Of a stretch of DNA of 64,000 nucleotides, positions 1-8,898 are shown one piece after another (positions within the stretch are counted from its first letter, which is position 1; each line of letters begins with the position of its first letter). The stretch is from Allium sativum. Lineage: Eukaryota > Streptophyta > Magnoliopsida > Asparagales > Amaryllidaceae. A program made the position numbers and the translations under genes. Below the pieces are notes generated by a model. It was not told the origin of the DNA, did not search any database, and saw only the letters and a program-made list of their open reading frames with translations. The DNA lies in contig CM060924.1 in the NCBI GenBank assembly GCA_030737875.1, positions 153,072,197 through 153,136,196 on the forward strand, in the 5' to 3' direction.

Positions 1-1189
1 TTATATGATGCCAAATTTCGATTTGTTAAGTGTTTGTAGGAACTCATGGCGCATTCGAGCTAACTTGAGTTTAACTCATGTTGATGGATTATTCTACTTC
101 AAATTCTCCTCTCCTGAGGAAAGGTTGAGAGTCCTGGAGGGGGCTTCTTCCATCATTTGAGGTAAACCTTTCATTGTTACCTCCCGGAGTGCATCGGTTG
201 ATAGGGTCAGAGAGCAAGTTCTATCTATCCAAGTTTAGGCTAAGTTCATCCGTGTTCCCTCTGTCCTCCATACACTCTTAGGTCTTAATTGGTTGGCATG
301 ACATATTGGAATGCTTAAATGTTTTGACGCCAATACTGTAGCTAGGAAGAATCTAACTTTTGCTAGGGCTTAGATTGAGATTAAGCCTGATAAGCCACTT
401 CCTACTCAGATTAAAGTCCGTATTGGTAATCATGAATTTCTTGTGAATGTGAAGTACAAATGGAAACCAGATATACGTACAACCTGTAAGTCCTTTGGTC
501 ACTTCTCTGATGCTTGTCCGACAGCTACAAATGATCCGCCTCTAGACAAGATTCCCCTTCCTTGTCCTCCTGTCAGAATGTGGGTTCCTAAAGTGAAGCA
601 AGTTGTGCTTGATATTGTTTCTTCTGATGATGAGGATATTGTTGATGCAGCGCCTGTCGTGGACATGTTTTCTGAGTCAGAGGATTCTACCTGTCAGTTA
701 TCTTCTCACGATCTTGATCCAGATCCTGATTTCTATTGGGCTCCTGAGGACAGAGCATGGGTTTATGCACCTACTGGTATGCATCATGATTTTGAGTACT
801 ATTTCTATACTCTGGTTAGGTCTAGTTATTTCCGCCGCCCTTTTTAGTAGCCAGTTGAGGGTGACTTACAGCTATGGGACAAAGGTGAACTTGGTATGGA
901 TAACGCAATTATTATGTAAGATACTTCCTGGGATAGAAGCACCATTTTTTCTTCGGACTCCCCGAATTATGTGGAGGATTTGGTAAGAAATTTTTCTCAT
1001 CACATTGCGATTATGACTCCTTTTACGGGCATTGTCTATGAGGAGGATTCCTCTTGAGCTGAACTATGATGCCGTTGTTATATTTTGTTAATTTGGTATT
1101 AGACAGTGATTGGTTACTTCAGGCCAGATAGTTGCTTTGCGCATGTGCAGAGCACCTGTTTATCTTTTGTTTTATAATAAAAGTGGTAT
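1..1189 (+). mobile_element. LINE-A: L1-type ORF1 remnant, 5' cut by window edge
   Basis: A decayed plant L1-type retrotransposon fragment. What can be read is the DUF4283-type ORF1 core, a zinc knuckle, and then a T/A-rich 3' stretch with an AATAAAA-like signal near 1176 and an A-run at about 1208. No endonuclease or reverse transcriptase reading follows ORF1, so this copy also looks ORF1-only, unless ORF2 was deleted later. The start lies outside the window. The 3' boundary is approximate because the tandem repeat at 1190 begins right there. Confidence 0.65.
61..847 (+). pseudogene. LINE ORF1 (DUF4283 + CCHC zinc knuckle), broken
   Basis: ORF1 of plant L1 elements encodes an RNA-binding protein that coats element RNA. 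The reading is recognisable in one frame from about 61: the DUF4283 signature (G-L-F-Y-F-K-F followed by PEERLRVLEG), a GLNWLA-like segment, then a CCHC-type knuckle (CKSFGHFSDAC) around 485-520 and an acidic tail up to the stop at 847. Several in-frame stops (for example near 158, 236, 298 and 372) interrupt the first half; only 443-847 is open. This is a dead copy. Confidence 0.65.
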
Positions 1190-1645
1190 GGCCACTATAA
1201 TCCGGCATGCCTTGCAAAAAAAATCATGTATGCATGAGCAGGAAACTTCAATGCATAGAAGTTGGCACGCAGGCCAAATAAATTAAAAATAGACGATAAT
1301 GGATTTAGAATGTTATCTGAACAATGGCAGTACAAACATTAACATTCAATTGCATCATAAAAAACTCAAAAATGAAATTTCAGCCATGTCAACGCTCTCT
1401 GTATCCAATCTACGGCCACTATAATCCGGCTTGCCTTGCAAAAAAAAAAAAAAATCATGTATGCATGAGTAAGAAACTTCAATGCATGGAAGTTGGCACG
1501 CAGGCCAAATAAAGTAAAAAATAGAAGATAATGGCATTAAAATGCTATCTGAACAATGGCAGTACAGACATTGACATTCAATTGCATCATAAAAAACTCA
1601 AAAACGAAATTTCAGCCATGTCAACGCTCTATGTACCCAATATCC
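1190..1645 (+). repeat. Two tandem copies of a ~224-232 bp unit
   Basis: Copy 1 (1190-1413) and copy 2 (1414 to about 1645) both start GGCCACTATAATCCGGC, pass through an A-tract (9 A in copy 1, 14 in copy 2) and an ATCATGTATGCATGAG motif, and end with ATGTCAACGCTCT, which in copy 2 is the likely ORF1 start of LINE-B (1618). The difference in unit length is mostly in the A-tract. The repeat therefore looks like a doubled 5' leader of LINE-B, or a tandem duplication at the junction of two LINEs. Confidence 0.8.
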
Positions 1646-3043
1646 CGCCCAATTCAATCCCTCCCATCGACCTGTCCCATCACCAATCAAACCAACCGCC
1701 CTCCATACCTCCTCCTGTCAGTCCGCCACCTTTACCGCCGGTCCACTCCCCAGCCGTAGCCAACCCATCTGCCTCTCGAAATCAACCTCAAACCCTACCT
1801 GAAAACCTGGAATGTCAACAGCCCTGGACTTCAATACTTTTTAAGCGTAAGCCAATGAAAGCTGGGAAGTACATGCCTGTTGATATTACTCCTATGAAAG
1901 TAGATGATACCCTTCAATTTGTCGATGGAGTGACCGAATCAGGAACTGAAGTGTGGCAAGACTTTCTAGTAGGATTCTTCTTGGATAATCCACTCTCTTA
2001 TACTTACAGTTAAAGTTAGATTTGATGGAGTGCTTTTCCTATTTGAGTTCTCTAATGAGGAAGAAAATTGTCTAATTCAGCAAGCTGATGCGATAATAAT
2101 GAACAATAATATTTTTATCATCTAGCCTTATGACCCTTCGATTAGTAATGTACATGGAGAAATTAAGTCTATTCCTGTATGGGTTAGACTTTACAACATT
2201 CCAATTTTTTCATGGTCGAATTTTGGGATTAACTGGTTAAGTTGTAGATTGGGAAAAGTGCTTTGTCTAGATGCTATGACCGAAACTAGAGAACGGATTC
2301 AACATGCGTAGTGTTTGATAGAAGTAAAAATCGATAAGGAGTTAGTGAATGATTTTCTTGTCAAAATACCGGAAAGAGGAGTTCAAAGAATCTAGGTTAA
2401 GCATTTGTGGAAACCTGATGTTTGCCTGACTTGCAAGGCATTTGGACACCGAACAGAAAACTGTGACACAAATGCATATTCGGTCCCAGTAGAGAATGAA
2501 GTGAGGAAGAGTAAGGAAAAAAATGTGAGAAACATTGCGCCCTGGGAGAACAAATGAAATACAAACCTTATGAACCAGTAAAGAGCAATGCACAGAAGTA
2601 GCAAAGAGTAGTGAGCAAGAGAAATAATTCAGTGGAGAAAGAAAATAACAAGAGTAATGCAGGAACATTCAATGGGCAAAAAGATAATGCAAAAGATGAT
2701 AATGGGGAAAAGAGTGCACGTGAAAAGAGTAATGAAAAGGAAATATTAGTGAGAAATAGTTTTGGAGTACTTGAAGAAGGTGAAATAGAAATACAGACTA
2801 TTGAGGATGAAGAAGAACAGACCTTTATCAAAGAATTAGAGCATCAAGACATGACCAGAATAGATGATTACATAATACCTCCAATAGTTACTCTGCTACA
2901 ATGCGAAAATGCAGTGCAGTGCGATATTCCCATTGCAGTTAGGCAATCAAGTGTGATTTGCATGGAGGAAATGGAAGAAATGAATGAAGAAGATAGATTG
3001 ACTAAGATGATCAAAGACACTATATTGGAAGGAAGGAAAGTAG
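1618..3043 (+). pseudogene. LINE-B ORF1, N-terminal part, frameshifted
   Basis: The likely start is the ATG at 1618, in both tandem units the last feature before they diverge. The protein has a Pro-rich N-terminus, then DUF4283 (VGFFLDNPLSYTYS, stop at 2011-2013), continuing out of frame with a VWVRLYNIPI segment, an INWLSCRLGK segment and a zinc knuckle, CLTCKAFGHRTENC, near 2427-2465. A long charged Glu/Lys-rich tail is open from 2611. It breaks off at 3043, where the TR-GAG element inserted, and resumes at 5165. Confidence 0.7.
3039..3043. repeat. Target-site duplication AGTAG, left
   Basis: The five bases before the 5' LTR (AGTAG) are repeated exactly at 5160-5164 after the 3' LTR. This is the 5-bp duplication expected from LTR-retrotransposon integration, and it proves the element boundaries. 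Confidence 0.93.
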
Positions 3044-3412
3044 TGTTGAAAAATAAACTTGGTTTTAAATGGAAACAAATAAATTTGGTTCTATAAGTAA
3101 ATGTCAATTATGTAATAAATTCTATCCTTGTTTTAGGAAAGGCCAAAATCAAATAAATGATAATAAATTTTAGTCTATCAAAATAAGCAATAGAATTATC
3201 TAGAGAGAGAAGAGTGTAGAACACTGCCATGTTATATATAGATACTCTCTCATATGTTGTACCAATCAATCAATAATCAAGCAAGAAAAAAGAATCAAGC
3301 AATAAAAGTTTTTTCCCTTCCTTAAAAATATTCTACTTTCTTCTATTTTGTTTCTCTTCCTCCACATAAATTTTTAACAAAATGGTATCAGAGCAACGCA
3401 AATTTTCCAACA
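3044..3412 (+). repeat. TR-GAG 5' LTR
   Basis: 369 bp, same length as the 3' LTR at 4791-5159 and differing from it only by scattered substitutions. It has terminal inverted TGTTG/CAACA ends. A TATA box lies at 3233-3240. Close to the 3' end the LTR holds an extra PBS-like GGTATCAGAGC (about 3384), directly before the true PBS outside the LTR. Confidence 0.93.
3233..3240 (+). promoter_or_regulatory. TATA box in TR-GAG LTR
   Basis: TATATATA followed by GATACTCTCTC, a plausible core promoter and pyrimidine-rich start region about 190 bp into the LTR. The 3' LTR keeps it (about 4980). Confidence 0.55.
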
Positions 3413-3415
3413 AAG

Positions 3416-3428
3416 TGGTATCAGAGTC
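3416..3428 (+). other. Primer-binding site (tRNA-iMet type)
   Basis: TGGTATCAGAGTC begins three bases after the LTR end. This is the standard plant initiator-tRNA-Met primer complement (TGGTATCAGAGC), with one late mismatch. It primes minus-strand DNA synthesis. Confidence 0.88.
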
Positions 3429-3439
3429 TGGTTGAAATT

Positions 3440-4003
3440 ATGGCATTTCTATTTTTTTCGACGTTTGTTCTCACAAAAGAGAATTTTGAGGAATGGAGCA
3501 GTAAGAAAAAAGAGGAGCTAATCTCCAAAGGTCTTTGGGAAATTGTTGAAAATGGCTACGAATGGCGTAAAGACGTCGCAAGCATGTCGCAAATGGACAA
3601 GAAAGCCTTTGCGAAATTAAAACGGAATGATTACCGTGTTCTTTCTGTGATTGCTGAGAACGTCGATGAAAAAGCTTCGGATCTCATTTTTAGAGGAAGG
3701 TGTACAAAAGATTCATGGAATCTCTTGAAAAAGGTGTATGGAAAAGATGATGCAAAGATAATGAATGAAGATAAGTTGATTGATGAGAAAGATGAAAAGA
3801 AGGATAGTGAGAGTGTGAACGAGAAGGAGCAAGAGAAAAAGAAAGAAGAGACTATGCCAGAGCCTATGGAAGAAGTGATGATGGATGAGACAGAGAAAAA
3901 GAGGAAAAGAGGAAAAATGAGGTGCAGAAGCAAAAGGAAGCTGAGAATGCTGCTTATAAAAGGAAGGATACAGAAGTTGGGCTTGATGCAAGTAATGCCA
4001 TGA
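3440..4003 (+). CDS. Copia-type Gag N-terminal domain (UBN2/DUF4219-like), 187 aa
   Basis: Gag forms the virus-like particle of Copia elements. Residues ~13-120 fit the family: ENFEEWSSKKKEEL, then LWEIVENGY, a KAFAKLKRNDYRVLSVI helix and DSWNLLKKVYG. Copia polyproteins normally continue to a CCHC knuckle, protease and integrase. Here the chain turns into a Lys/Glu-rich low-complexity tail after residue ~125 and ends at 4003 without a knuckle. Start chosen at the first Met after the PBS (3440). The following acidic reading continues in other frames, so the original protein was probably longer. Confidence 0.8.
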   Translation: MAFLFFSTFVLTKENFEEWSSKKKEELISKGLWEIVENGYEWRKDVASMSQMDKKAFAKLKRNDYRVLSVIAENVDEKASDLIFRGRCTKDSWNLLKKVYGKDDAKIMNEDKLIDEKDEKKDSESVNEKEQEKKKEETMPEPMEEVMMDETEKKRKRGKMRCRSKRKLRMLLIKGRIQKLGLMQVMP

Positions 4004-4715
4004 ATGTTTACAGGGCGGTAGAATCAAATGAAGTAGGAAAAGAAAATATAGCTAAAGTTGAAGAAAGTTTAGTGCCCATAGTCGAACAAGAGAAGAATGA
4101 ATCTAATATTATTGAAGTGAGTTCGGTCATCGAGGCGGAAGAGGAGAATAAAAGTGCTAGTAACATTAATGCTATTGAAAAAAAAAAGATTTGAAATCTA
4201 TTGAAGTTGAGTTTTGCGCTAATGATGTTGAAGAAGCTGACAGTGTAGTGGAGTTGAATGAGGTAGACAATGAACCAAAAACTCAAGTTGAAGAAGTAAG
4301 TGAAGCGGTGCATAATACAAAGAATGCCGATAATGAGAAGCTTGATGATGTTACTGAATCTAAACTTATTGATGAGAGAGAGGATGCCGTCATGGAAAAA
4401 GAGTCAAAAGTCGTGCTTGAAGATGCTGGTGAGAAAAAGGCTAGCGCCGTTGTTTGTTCGGTATTAGTTAACACAAACAAAGAAATTGAATTGAACAAAT
4501 ACTGTAAAAGTGAATTTTTTAAAGAATTTAAAGATGCCATATATGACTCATTCAAAGTTTATGACACCGGAACAAGAAGTAAGCTAGAACACGTACTTTT
4601 TGGAACGTCTTGTGCAAATGAAGGAGGACAAAAAGAAAGGAGCACCGTTGAAGAAATTGCATCGAAGATCTTCATATTGGAAAAAAGAAAGAAACGAAAA
4701 AAAAAAATTGGATAA
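3922..4715 (+). pseudogene. Acidic, Glu/Lys-rich continuation of the TR-GAG protein
   Basis: Two overlapping open stretches (3922-4194 and 4191-4715), in different frames from each other and from gag, share the same composition (runs rich in Glu, Val, Ser, Lys, Asn). They look like one former C-terminal extension of gag broken by frameshifts; one shift lies at the A9 run near 4179-4187, where polymerase slippage is likely. No catalytic motif is present. Function is unknown; the charged coil-like composition is typical of disordered linkers. Confidence 0.5.
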
Positions 4716-4776
4716 TTTCTTCATTTCTGCCAAAACACGCAAGATACAAAGAAATATGCTTGGAGTAATAAAACCA

Positions 4777-4790
4777 AGTTTAAGGGGGGA
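4777..4790 (+). other. TR-GAG polypurine tract
   Basis: AGTTTAAGGGGGGA directly precedes the 3' LTR at 4791. It primes plus-strand DNA synthesis in LTR elements. Confidence 0.85.
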
Positions 4791-5159
4791 TGTTGAAAAA
4801 TAAACTTAGTTTTAAATGGAAACAAATAAATTTGGTTCTATAAGTAAATGCCAATTATGTAATAAATTCTATCCTTGTTTTAGGAAAGGCCAAAATCAAA
4901 TAAATGATAATAAATTTTGGTCTATCAAAATAAGCAATAGAATTATCTAGAGAGAGAAGAGTGTAGAATACTGTCATGATATATATAGATACTCTCTCAT
5001 ATGTTGTACCAATCAATCAATAATCAAGCAAGAAAAAAGAATCAAGCAATAAAAGTTTTTTTTCTTTCTTAAAAATATTCTACTTTCTTCCATTTTGTTT
5101 CTCTTTCTCCACATAAATTTTTAACAAAGTGGTATCACAGCAACACAAATTTTTCAACA
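4791..5159 (+). repeat. TR-GAG 3' LTR
   Basis: 369 bp from TGTTGAAAAA to TTTTTCAACA, matching the 5' LTR along its whole length. It is followed by the AGTAG duplication at 5160-5164. Confidence 0.93.
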
Positions 5160-5164
5160 AGTAG

Positions 5165-5630
5165 AAGTATTAAAGGAAAAAGTGAACAATTTGTCAGTAG
5201 ATAATGCGGTGCCAAACTATAACAGAGAAATAAATGCAAATAGTACCTATTCAAGTGAAAATGGGAGTAATGAATTAAATGCAGAAACTGAATCCAATGT
5301 AACACTTGAACCTACCAGGCTACCATTCACATTAACTCCCCTCAAACTACCAAAGCCATGCATAATACAACGTCCAATGGTATTGCTATTCAACCAAACA
5401 TACCTGACAAGTCCCTTTCACTACCACCAGTTGTTGTCATTACACCAAACAGAAACAAATATGCACAGCTGACTCCCTCAAAAGCATACAAATCCCCACC
5501 CATGAATTCCTTCACACCCGTATTTTATACCAAGAAGAAAAGAAAATTGAAGAGCACTTCTGCCAATGTACACAATGAGTACGGCTTAAGAAGTAAGAGA
5601 GGAGCAGTTTCAATTCCCCCTTCAGTTTAA
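5165..5630 (+). pseudogene. LINE-B ORF1, C-terminal part
   Basis: Resumes the charged/Ser-Pro-rich ORF1 tail right after the TR-GAG insertion. Two overlapping frames (5182-5472 and 5358-5630) show at least one frameshift around 5360. The tail ends in a basic segment (KKKRKLKS) and a stop just before ORF2 at 5634, the tight ORF1/ORF2 spacing common in plant L1 elements. Confidence 0.6.
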
Positions 5631-5633
5631 TCC

Positions 5634-8532
5634 ATGATGAAAATCCTAGGAGCATGGAATGTTAGAGGTTGCCATAAAGATTCAAAACTGGATCAATGTA
5701 AACTCCTTATTGCAGAGAATAAACTATTCTTCCTAGCCATCCTTGAAACAAAGTTAAATTATGAGTTAACAATCCGCACTTCTAAATATATTAACCCAAC
5801 CTGGCACTTGTTGCACAGCCTGTTGGAAGCCCCTTATGGCAAAATTGCCATGTTGTTTGATCCCAGTATTATCCAAGTTAGTCTTATACACTCCACTCCT
5901 CAAATGGTCCATTGTACTGCTAATTTTATATCCGAACAAACTCCTTTTTTGTTGACTATTATTTATACAGCCAACACTCTTAATGTTTGGCAAGAGCTCC
6001 TAAATGAAACACCAAATCTGTGTTCTGCCACTATCCCTTGGATTATCGCAGGTGATTTTAACTGTTGTTACGATGTTGCTCAATGTATTGGAGGAAATCC
6101 GCTTTCTCAAACTGAAATCTTACCTCTGAGTGGTAATCTAGTAAGTATCAGAAGGACTGGATTGCCATTTTCATGAAATAACAGCAGTCGTACTGGACCT
6201 AGAACCTGCTCCCTCATCGACCATGCATTTTGCAACTCCGCAACTTTCAGCTTACGGCCAACTATAACCTATAACCTGTCACCCCCATTGTTATCTGACC
6301 ACACACCAATTATCCTTCACCTCGGAGGGCTCGACATGATAAAATCATCTTGTTTTAAATTTTTTTAACTCTTGGGTCAATGAACCTGATTTTCTAGACA
6401 TAGTTCGAGAAGCTTGGGAGAGACCACCATTTGGTAATCCGATGTTCATTTTGCGGAATAAACTAAAAGTTCTAAAGATTGTACTTAAGGAGTGGGCAAG
6501 TGAAAGATTTGGAAATGGAAGCAAGCAAACTACAATCCGGAGGAGGAAGCTAAAAGAAGTTCAAACAGCTATGATGCGTGATCCCTTGAATCCTGCACAC
6601 TCATGCATAGAGACTCAAATCACAAAGCAATATCATGAAGCTCTGGAGACTGAATTGGTGATGACAAGACAAAAAGCAAGACTGAAATGGAAGTCAGAAG
6701 GAGATTGCAACAATGCTTTCTTTCATGCAACACTCAAAGACAAGCAAAGCAAAGAAAATTTAGTCTATGTTGTTGACAAGAATGGTAAGTATGTTAACAC
6801 CCAAAATGAAGTTGAAAACACTTTTATTCATCATTTTTCAGAGCTGCTCGGCAATAGGAAGGCTTCATCCCTGAGATCGATTTGATCAATCCTTGCATTC
6901 TACCTAAACTCTCTAGTCAAGACAACCAGCTTCTGTGTAATGAAGTCACATATAAAGAGATAAAGAGATGCTATGTTCTCTCTTAATGAAAACTCCGCTG
7001 GATGACCGGACGGATTTAAAACATACTTCTATCAGAATTGTTGGAACTATGTTAAGATGGATGTATGCAAAGCTATAACACATTTCTTCAATACAGCTTA
7101 CATGAACCTCTCTTTCAACTGTATGAACATAGCCCTTATTCCGAAGATCAAGAATGCCACAAAAGTCACAGACTACAGACCTATATCCTGTTGTAATACG
7201 ATTTGCAAATGTCTACCTAAGATCATCGCTACTAGGCTAAAAGCAGTCCTTCCAACGATAATATCTCCGAACCAAGCGGCATTTCTCTCAGGAAGAAGTA
7301 TATTAGACAATGTTCTTATTTCGCATGAGCTACTCAACGGGTATACTAGAAGAAACATCTCCCCACGTGCCATGTTCAAACTTGATATAATGAAAGCGTT
7401 TGATACGCTGCAGTAGGACACTATTGTCAGGATAATGGGATACATGAACTTCCCGGTGCACTTTATTCGATGGATATACTCATGCATTTCTACTTCGAGA
7501 TTCTCTATTATGATTAACAGTGCTCCTGGCGGGTTTTTCGGTAGCAGATAGGGTATTAGACAGGGAGATCCCCTGTCCGCCTACATCTTTATTCTAATTA
7601 TGTAAATGTTAACGCAAATGCTAAATAATAATATTGAAGAAGGATTGTTCAAACTTCATCCAAACTGTTCCGAGCCGAGGATATCATCTCTAATGTTTGC
7701 AGACGATCTAGTTATTTTTTGCACTCTTGAAGATCGAACGATAGACACCGTATTAAGAACTCTCAAGCGCTTCGACGAAATGACAGGCCTACGTGTTAAT
7801 CTTGAAAAATTGGAGATGAAGGTTGCTGGTCTGACTAATTCTCAAGTAAACGAGCTAAGTGCTAAAACTGGCCTGTAGTGTAGAAATGATACAATAAATT
7901 ATCTCGGCTTTCCGTTGACATCAGCCAAGATAACTACGAGTCAATGCATGCCTCTTTATAGTAGGACCATTGCGAGAATGGAACACCGGACGTGTAGACT
8001 ATTGAGTCAAGCCAGAACGCTAACCTTAATAAAATCCGTAGTAACCTCTATGCAGGTGTATTGGGCAAGGACGTATATTCTACCTACCAAACTTATTAAC
8101 ATGATCCGATCTGCATTTATGAAGTTCTTCTGGAGAGGTAGAATGGATGAGCGGTATCATGCACCGGTTGCCTTTAAGACGCTTGAAAAACCGATATGCA
8201 ATGGAGGACTTGGTATAGTGAACATGGTCACATGGAACAGAACAGCCTTCTTTAAACACATCGATAATTTTCTCAACATTAATGATAATATATGGGTCAA
8301 ATGGTCGTATGAAAATGTCATCAGACAAGAATTTTTGTCTATGGATACACCGCAAAATCTGAGCTGGATATGTAGGAGCATTTTCAAATATAGAGAAGAG
8401 TTTCTGCCATACTTCTGGTATAGAGTGAATGATGCTGTTAATGTGGAGTTGTGGAATGATCCTTGGTTGAACAGTGGTCTTATATTGAATAGACAACAAA
8501 CGGTCATTGAAATTATGGAAGAATGCTTGTAA
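5634..8532 (+). pseudogene. LINE-B ORF2: endonuclease and reverse transcriptase, frameshifted
   Basis: ORF2 nicks target DNA and copies element RNA (target-primed reverse transcription). Visible in order: apurinic-type endonuclease with AWNVRG (5655-5670), LETK (~5745) and GDFN (~6052), with the SDHTPI motif at 6295-6310 in another frame; the charged linker with KWKSEGDCNNAFFH (6690-6724); RT fingers LIPKIKNATKVTDYRPIS (~7137-7190) and QAAFLSGRSILDN; palm FKLDIMKAFDTL; RQGDPLSAY (~7560); catalytic FADDL (7698-7712) intact; thumb to 8532. Stops near 7414, 7549, 7603 and 7876 plus earlier shifts kill it. RNase H is missing. Confidence 0.85.
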
Positions 8533-8565
8533 GCTAAAAGTGGGTGATGCTGCTTACTTTTATGG

Positions 8566-8851
8566 AAAACTAGTGTGTAACCCGTGCGTTCAACACGAAC
8601 ATATTATAAAATATAGATTTAAAATTTTTAATATTTAATTTGGAACTTTATTATACAATACATGATAAAATCAGCAAACTAAATATACATTATTGTAGTT
8701 GTTGTTTATACATGGTATGTGTTATGTAACTTATATTTCTTTGAAGTAAAATAATAATATCATTATTCTTACTACTATGAGCAAGTATTCTTGTTGAAAT
8801 TGACATATCAAATTTTTTTCAGATGAATTAGCAAATATCATTTAACTTATT
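8566..8851. other. AT-rich flank with TAACCCGTGCG motif, unidentified
   Basis: After the LINE-B break a sharply AT-rich sequence begins, with ACTAGTGTGTAACCCGTGCG at about 8568. Short CCGTGCG-type motifs are common at edges of AT-rich non-autonomous plant repeats, but no matching end was found here. The same AT-rich character resumes after the solo LTR (16588 onward), so the LTR inserted into this older sequence. No gene is visible. Confidence 0.3.
8847..8851. repeat. Target-site duplication TTATT of the solo LTR, left
   Basis: TTATT immediately before TGTAACGTTCC (8852) is repeated at 16583-16587 after GGGTCGTTACA. This defines a clean LTR insertion. Confidence 0.85.
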
Positions 8852-8876
8852 TGTAACGTTCCGTATTTTTGCTAGT

Positions 8877-8898
8877 TAGATATTTAAATTATTATTTT
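8877..8898. repeat. 22-bp target-site duplication of LINE-C, left
   Basis: The 22 bases 8877-8898 recur exactly at 10808-10829 on the other side of the inserted LINE. Long duplications of this size are typical of target-primed reverse transcription. Confidence 0.93.

Larger units (their letters stand above)
3044..5159 (+). mobile_element. TR-GAG-type non-autonomous Copia-like LTR retrotransposon
   Basis: A complete element of 2,116 bp: two 369-bp LTRs beginning TGTTGAAAAA and ending TTTTCAACA (TTTTCCAACA in the 5' copy), a tRNA-Met type PBS (3416), a polypurine tract (4777) and AGTAG target-site duplications. The internal 1.4 kb encodes only a Copia gag N-terminal domain and a Glu/Lys-rich tail; protease, integrase, RT and RNase H are all missing. 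This matches the gag-only non-autonomous class called TR-GAG. It depends on a partner element for enzymes. It lies inside LINE-B ORF1 in the same orientation. Confidence 0.92.
1414..8565 (+). mobile_element. LINE-B: L1-type retrotransposon, decayed and interrupted
   Basis: A two-ORF plant L1 element: ORF1 (1618-3043 and 5165-5630) and ORF2 (5634-8532), separated by the TR-GAG insertion at 3044-5159. Removing the insertion and one copy of its AGTAG duplication leaves about 5 kb. ORF2 carries endonuclease and reverse transcriptase, but similarity ends in the post-RT linker around 8532-8565. The expected C-terminal RNase H, 3' UTR and poly(A) are absent, so the 3' end is truncated by other AT-rich sequence. 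Frameshifts and stops are frequent. No flanking target-site duplication was found. Confidence 0.8.

Noticed and set aside
1176..1215. Treating the A-run at ~1208 as the definite 3' end of LINE-A
   Set aside because: The same A-tract is part of the tandem unit repeated at 1414, so it cannot be told apart from a repeat-internal tract.
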